A stretch of 50,935 nucleotides of DNA, taken from Planctomycetota bacterium (GTDB lineage Bacteria; Planctomycetota; UBA11346). Below, in pieces: positions 47,828 through 50,935 of the stretch. The position numbers and the translations under genes are program-made. The notes under the pieces were generated by a model. That model had not been told where the DNA came from and did no database searches. It saw only the letters and a list, made by a program, of their open reading frames with translations. Location of the stretch: assembly GCA_014193115.1 (NCBI GenBank), contig BJHQ01000025.1, forward strand, positions 1-50,935, in the 5' to 3' direction. How positions within the stretch are numbered: position 1 is the stretch's first letter; every line of letters begins with the position of its first letter.

Positions 47828-50725
47828 TCATCGGGTTGATTTTATAGGGGCCGAGATTCGAAAGCCTGTCGCCCTTTCACTAATATCCTCTCCTTTCAAG
47901 CGCTTCGCGGATCGACAATCAGTGGCATGGTCACACCAACCTCCACCACGAATCACCCTGTTTGCTCCAAATATTTCGTCTTGGGCAAGATTCCATGCAT
48001 CGCCATGATCATCGTGCGTGGCTTTTTGTGTCGTTGCCTCTGGTCCCGTGGGGTCGAAAACCGGATCGGTTGGATATCGACCATAACGGTCTGCGCACCA
48101 TTCCCTGACATTACCATGCATTTCATATAGACCGAAGACGTTCGGCTGCCGACTCCTGACAGGCACGGTCGGATCCCGATCTTCAACCATAATATCAAAA
48201 ACGACCTGTTTGTCTCTAGTTATTTTCGCACCGAAACTGAATGGGGTGGTCGTCCCGGCGCGACAAGCGTATTCCCACTGCGCCTCGGTCGGGAACGAAA
48301 AGGCCCCTCCACCCACCTTCCCATTCAACTTTACAAAGAATTCCCTGCACTCAAACCAAAAAACGCTGTCTGCGGGATTGGAATCCGAATTGCGCCACTT
48401 TGAATGATCGTAGCCCATCACCTCACGCCACATCTCCTGAGTCACTTCACTGTCCGCCAGCCAATAATCTTTGGTCAACGTCACAAGGTGGGGGATCTCG
48501 TCCTTTTCGCCGCCGATCTCATCAATGTAATCGCCTTTGTCATTCGTGCGGCGGAGCTGCTCCTTCGGACTTCCCATCTGGAACGTACCTGCCTTGATCA
48601 GTCGCATCCGCTGGGTGACTCGGCCCACCTTCAGATCGGCCCACGCCCCATACTGGTCTGTGCCCGTGGCCGACGGCCATACCGTCTCATTCATGGTGCT
48701 CCCTACGGTCTTTTTCATGGGCTGGGCTACCTTCCCGCCTTCTGGTTCAAGGGGCAGCGTCGTCGCTCCCTGGTCAAGATCAGGGGTGGCCATTCGGACT
48801 CCGGTATCCAAGCGTCGTATGCCAGGAGCGGAACCGTCACGATGCGCTGAGCGCGAGCGCAGCCTATCCTCGTAGAACGCTTCCAGAAATCCCTTACTTG
48901 CACCGCGGCGCACGCGATCGACCCCTGATGATGGTCCCGTCGGGTTGGAGCACGGTCCTGACGGGTACTCGCCATACCAGTCGGCGCACCATTCCCCGAT
49001 TCCGGTATGCATATCTTTCAGTCCCCACGCGTTCAGGCGCCAACTCTCTTCGTTATTGTCTTTTTTCAGGCAATAGGTATTGCGCTCAGTATCATACTTC
49101 GTTGCGAAATTGAACGGGGTTGTTGATCCTGCCCGGCAGGCGTATTCCCACTGTGCCTCAGTGGGGAAAGTGAATGCCACTCCACGCAACTGGCCATTCA
49201 ACTTTGTGAAAAATTCCTGACAGTCCTGCCAAGACACTGTGTCCACCGCGCGATTGGCGTCATCCGTAAAGTACGCAGGATTTTTCCCCATGATCTGCTG
49301 CCATAACGCCTGGGTCACCGCGCTTTCCCCCAGCCAGAAACCCCTCGAAATGGTCACCCGGTGCTGGGCCTCATCTGGACTTCGCTCGGGTTCGTCCACC
49401 GGGCTGCCCATGGTGAACCTCCCGGCCTTGATCAGCCGAAGTCGTGTCACCACATCGCCTATCTTCAGATCAGCCCACTTCCCGTATTCGTCCTGGCCTG
49501 AAGCGGACGCCCAAGGTGGACCATCACGAAGGCTCTGCAGCCGATCGGTCGCCAACCCCCGCAGTCGTTCGTCCTCAGTGCTCAACGGATCGTCATCCTT
49601 GAAGGTGCCCAGAAAGCGTTGCCAGATCTCCCGTTTGGCCGCTGCTGGCAACTTGTCATCACCATGGCGGGATTCAGCCACTACGAAGGCCTCGGCCATG
49701 GCTTTCTGGAAGTTTACGCTGTCCAGGTCTCTAATATCGAATGTCGCGGGTTTGGGGACGTTCTGATTTCCGCCCGACTCCGTGGTCCCAGGGACCTTGA
49801 CCGGCGTCGCCGTCCCAGGGACCTTGAACACGAACTCACCTTCGTTCAAGGCCACGTCCATGATTTTTCCGTCAACTGGCGTCTGCGCCTTTTTCGTTTC
49901 GTTGGTGACATGATCCTTCACGAACATCCCCAATTCGGTCGCGGTCACCCAGCCGTCGCGACTCAGGTCCGCCTCGCCTTGGATCCCCCTCACGAAATAG
50001 CGACGGAAGATCGACTCGTCTGGCACCGTCTGCCCGGCATCCCCGGCGGTCAGGAACTGCCGTACCGGCTTCGCCAAAGCCCGGGTGATGGTCGGCGGCA
50101 CCTTATCGTCGTTGGACCGTGCCTTGAAGATCGTCCCGGAGAAGCACGCGTCCAACACAAAGAGAACATGCTGCGCCTCCATCCGTCCCGCCCAGGTCTG
50201 GACCTGTTCCATAGGCAAGGCGCGCTCAATGAAGGCCGATTGGTCCCGTGCCGGGCTCGGGCAGTCCACCGGTACCAGGTAACCGACTGCGCGGCCGGTC
50301 GCGGCATGCGTCCGCGTCTCGCCATGACCCGCGTAATACACCACCAATCGCGCATCAGGCAGACTGCCGTCCTTGGTCGTGAAAACTTCGAAGGCATCCC
50401 GCAGGGCGCGGCCATCCAGATCCTTACGCGTAGTAACCGCGAAGCCGGCTTCGCCCAGTGCCTTGGCCACCGCCTCCACGTCAGCATCCACGCCAGGAAG
50501 CTTCCCGTACCCGAGTCCACGATAGGCGCTGTTGCCGATCACCAACGCCCTACTGCGACCGAACCGGACCAGCTCTACCCCGGCGGCGTCCTCCACCGAG
50601 AACGGCTTGTCGCCGCGCTCGGCCGCCGGCAGGGGCGACAGCAGCACAAGCGACAACCACCAGGACATACGCACCCACTGCACGGGCGGCAAGCGGGCAG
50701 CAGACGGCAAGCGGGATGCGGACAT
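47828..50725 (-). CDS. P11: exported caspase-like protease with two FGE domains
   Basis: A 965-aa protein from ATG 50725, with GGAG 6 nt upstream; ATG 50668 would give a shorter, more typical signal peptide. Caspase-like domain with His134 (YYAGHGET) and Cys194 (LDACFSG); EF-hand-like loop DLSRDGWVTATE. One linker module (WQRFLGTFKDDDPLSTEDE) is close to P6. Two FGE domains follow, at about 405-655 and 685-965, the second with long inserts (GDYIDEIGGEKDE and a His/Asp-rich stretch before RVIRGGGW). The first ends in an altered RGASKGFLEAFYEDRLRSRS, the second in GGGWCDHATDCRSAKR. Neither shows the DGR codon pattern or end block. Closest caspase relatives are P1 and P2. Confidence 0.9.
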   Translation of the reverse strand: MSASRLPSAARLPPVQWVRMSWWLSLVLLSPLPAAERGDKPFSVEDAAGVELVRFGRSRALVIGNSAYRGLGYGKLPGVDADVEAVAKALGEAGFAVTTRKDLDGRALRDAFEVFTTKDGSLPDARLVVYYAGHGETRTHAATGRAVGYLVPVDCPSPARDQSAFIERALPMEQVQTWAGRMEAQHVLFVLDACFSGTIFKARSNDDKVPPTITRALAKPVRQFLTAGDAGQTVPDESIFRRYFVRGIQGEADLSRDGWVTATELGMFVKDHVTNETKKAQTPVDGKIMDVALNEGEFVFKVPGTATPVKVPGTTESGGNQNVPKPATFDIRDLDSVNFQKAMAEAFVVAESRHGDDKLPAAAKREIWQRFLGTFKDDDPLSTEDERLRGLATDRLQSLRDGPPWASASGQDEYGKWADLKIGDVVTRLRLIKAGRFTMGSPVDEPERSPDEAQHRVTISRGFWLGESAVTQALWQQIMGKNPAYFTDDANRAVDTVSWQDCQEFFTKLNGQLRGVAFTFPTEAQWEYACRAGSTTPFNFATKYDTERNTYCLKKDNNEESWRLNAWGLKDMHTGIGEWCADWYGEYPSGPCSNPTGPSSGVDRVRRGASKGFLEAFYEDRLRSRSAHRDGSAPGIRRLDTGVRMATPDLDQGATTLPLEPEGGKVAQPMKKTVGSTMNETVWPSATGTDQYGAWADLKVGRVTQRMRLIKAGTFQMGSPKEQLRRTNDKGDYIDEIGGEKDEIPHLVTLTKDYWLADSEVTQEMWREVMGYDHSKWRNSDSNPADSVFWFECREFFVKLNGKVGGGAFSFPTEAQWEYACRAGTTTPFSFGAKITRDKQVVFDIMVEDRDPTVPVRSRQPNVFGLYEMHGNVREWCADRYGRYPTDPVFDPTGPEATTQKATHDDHGDAWNLAQDEIFGANRVIRGGGWCDHATDCRSAKRLKGEDISERATGFRISAPIKSTR

Positions 50726-50762
50726 GATCGGCTCCAGATTCTAGCGTTGACAATTCCCATCC

Positions 50763-50935
50763 TAACAGGGTCTTGAAAAAGTCCATTTCAACTAAACTCA
50801 AGCAAATTCGTATTGATTTTATGCGCGGAACAGACGAACGACAGACCTCCTTTTTCATCCTTGGCGACGTGGAATCGATGATTCCAGCGGACGAACCCTT
50901 GCGGGCACTGCGTACGTTGGTGGATGAGGTCCTGG
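50763..50935 (+). mobile_element. Left end of an IS element
   Basis: From about ACAGGGTCTTGAAAAAGTCC onward the base composition shifts and a transposase frame begins. The GGTCTTGAAAAAGTCC stretch looks like a terminal inverted repeat, but the other end is outside the window, so the border is approximate. It lies only about 40 bp upstream of the P11 start. Confidence 0.55.
50821..50935 (+). CDS. IS5/IS1182-type transposase, N-terminal part
   Basis: 38 codons up to the window edge, starting MRGTDERQTSFF and continuing with IPADEPLRALRTLVDEVL. The I-P-x-D-x-P-L-R-x-L-R pattern is typical of the N-terminus (DUF772 region) of IS5/IS1182 family transposases, which move DNA by a DDE mechanism. The catalytic part is outside the window. 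Divergent from P11. Confidence 0.8.
   Translation, partial: MRGTDERQTSFFILGDVESMIPADEPLRALRTLVDEVL

Noticed and set aside
1..50935. DGR reverse transcriptase, accessory protein or template repeat within the window
   Set aside because: No frame has reverse transcriptase motifs and no non-coding A-rich copy of the variable region was seen; all copies found are the coding ends of FGE genes.

Overview
The window is high-GC DNA from a Gram-negative-type bacterium. Most proteins carry signal peptides, several are lipoproteins, and the gaps hold dense GC-rich palindromic repeats of the kind seen in Planctomycetota/Verrucomicrobiota and some Proteobacteria. No marker gene fixes the taxon. There is no rRNA, tRNA, phage core, reverse transcriptase or CRISPR array.

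The region is dominated by one paralogous family. Ten exported proteins carry an N-terminal caspase-like (C14/metacaspase) protease domain with an intact His-Cys dyad, each followed by an EF-hand-like loop. Nine of them continue through a variable linker into one or two C-terminal FGE/SUMF1-type (C-type-lectin fold) domains: genes at 2332-4923(-), 5235-7028(-), 7213-9333(+), 10159-12261(-), 12635-14947(+), 16589-18571(-), 30447-33092(+), 33251-35584(+), 35615-38392(-, two FGE domains) and 47828-50725(-, two FGE domains) make up the family together with 26822-28936(+), whose caspase domain is instead joined to a PstS-like phosphate-binding domain (eleven caspase genes in all, ten with FGE tails). 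A further gene (41956-43734) has the same FGE tail on a head without a caspase.

The key observation is in the last ~45 codons of the FGE domains. Four genes (7213, 10159, 16589, 41956) are nearly identical there except at positions where an ancestral template would have adenine. Across 96 aligned bases 32 columns vary, 29 of these contain A in at least one copy, and only one of the 64 invariant columns is A. An invariant GC-rich block follows. This is the fingerprint of a diversity-generating retroelement (DGR) that mutagenises A residues by template-directed retrohoming. The template repeat and reverse transcriptase are not here, so the DGR would act in trans. Other family members carry older, drifting versions of the same region. 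The window therefore looks like an array of exported caspase effectors whose lectin-fold sensor tips are, or were, diversified by a DGR.

Layout: 0-2.2 kb, small unrelated genes (hypotheticals and a PPP phosphatase). 2.3-18.6 kb, caspase-FGE genes P1-P6, an Rpn-like nuclease, and repeat-packed gaps. 18.8-30.3 kb, a secreted/lipoprotein group (LPP20-like paralogues, a small lipoprotein, a FlgT-like protein) around an operon of Ser/Thr kinase-FGE, DUF1353 and caspase-PstS. 30.4-38.4 kb, caspase-FGE genes P7-P9. 38.6-43.7 kb, an FHA-like protein, a glycine-rich small protein, a hypothetical gene and the caspase-free FGE gene P10. 44-47.5 kb, a hypothetical membrane protein and a MoxR-type ATPase with a partner. 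47.8-50.7 kb, P11, then the start of an IS5/IS1182-type transposase cut by the window edge.

A short inverted repeat, GCGAAATTCGC or GCGAAACTCGC, recurs upstream of many of these genes, in four cases exactly 30-31 nt before the start codon. It probably marks a shared promoter or operator, so the caspases, kinase, FHA protein, LPP20-like proteins and MoxR pair may form one regulon.
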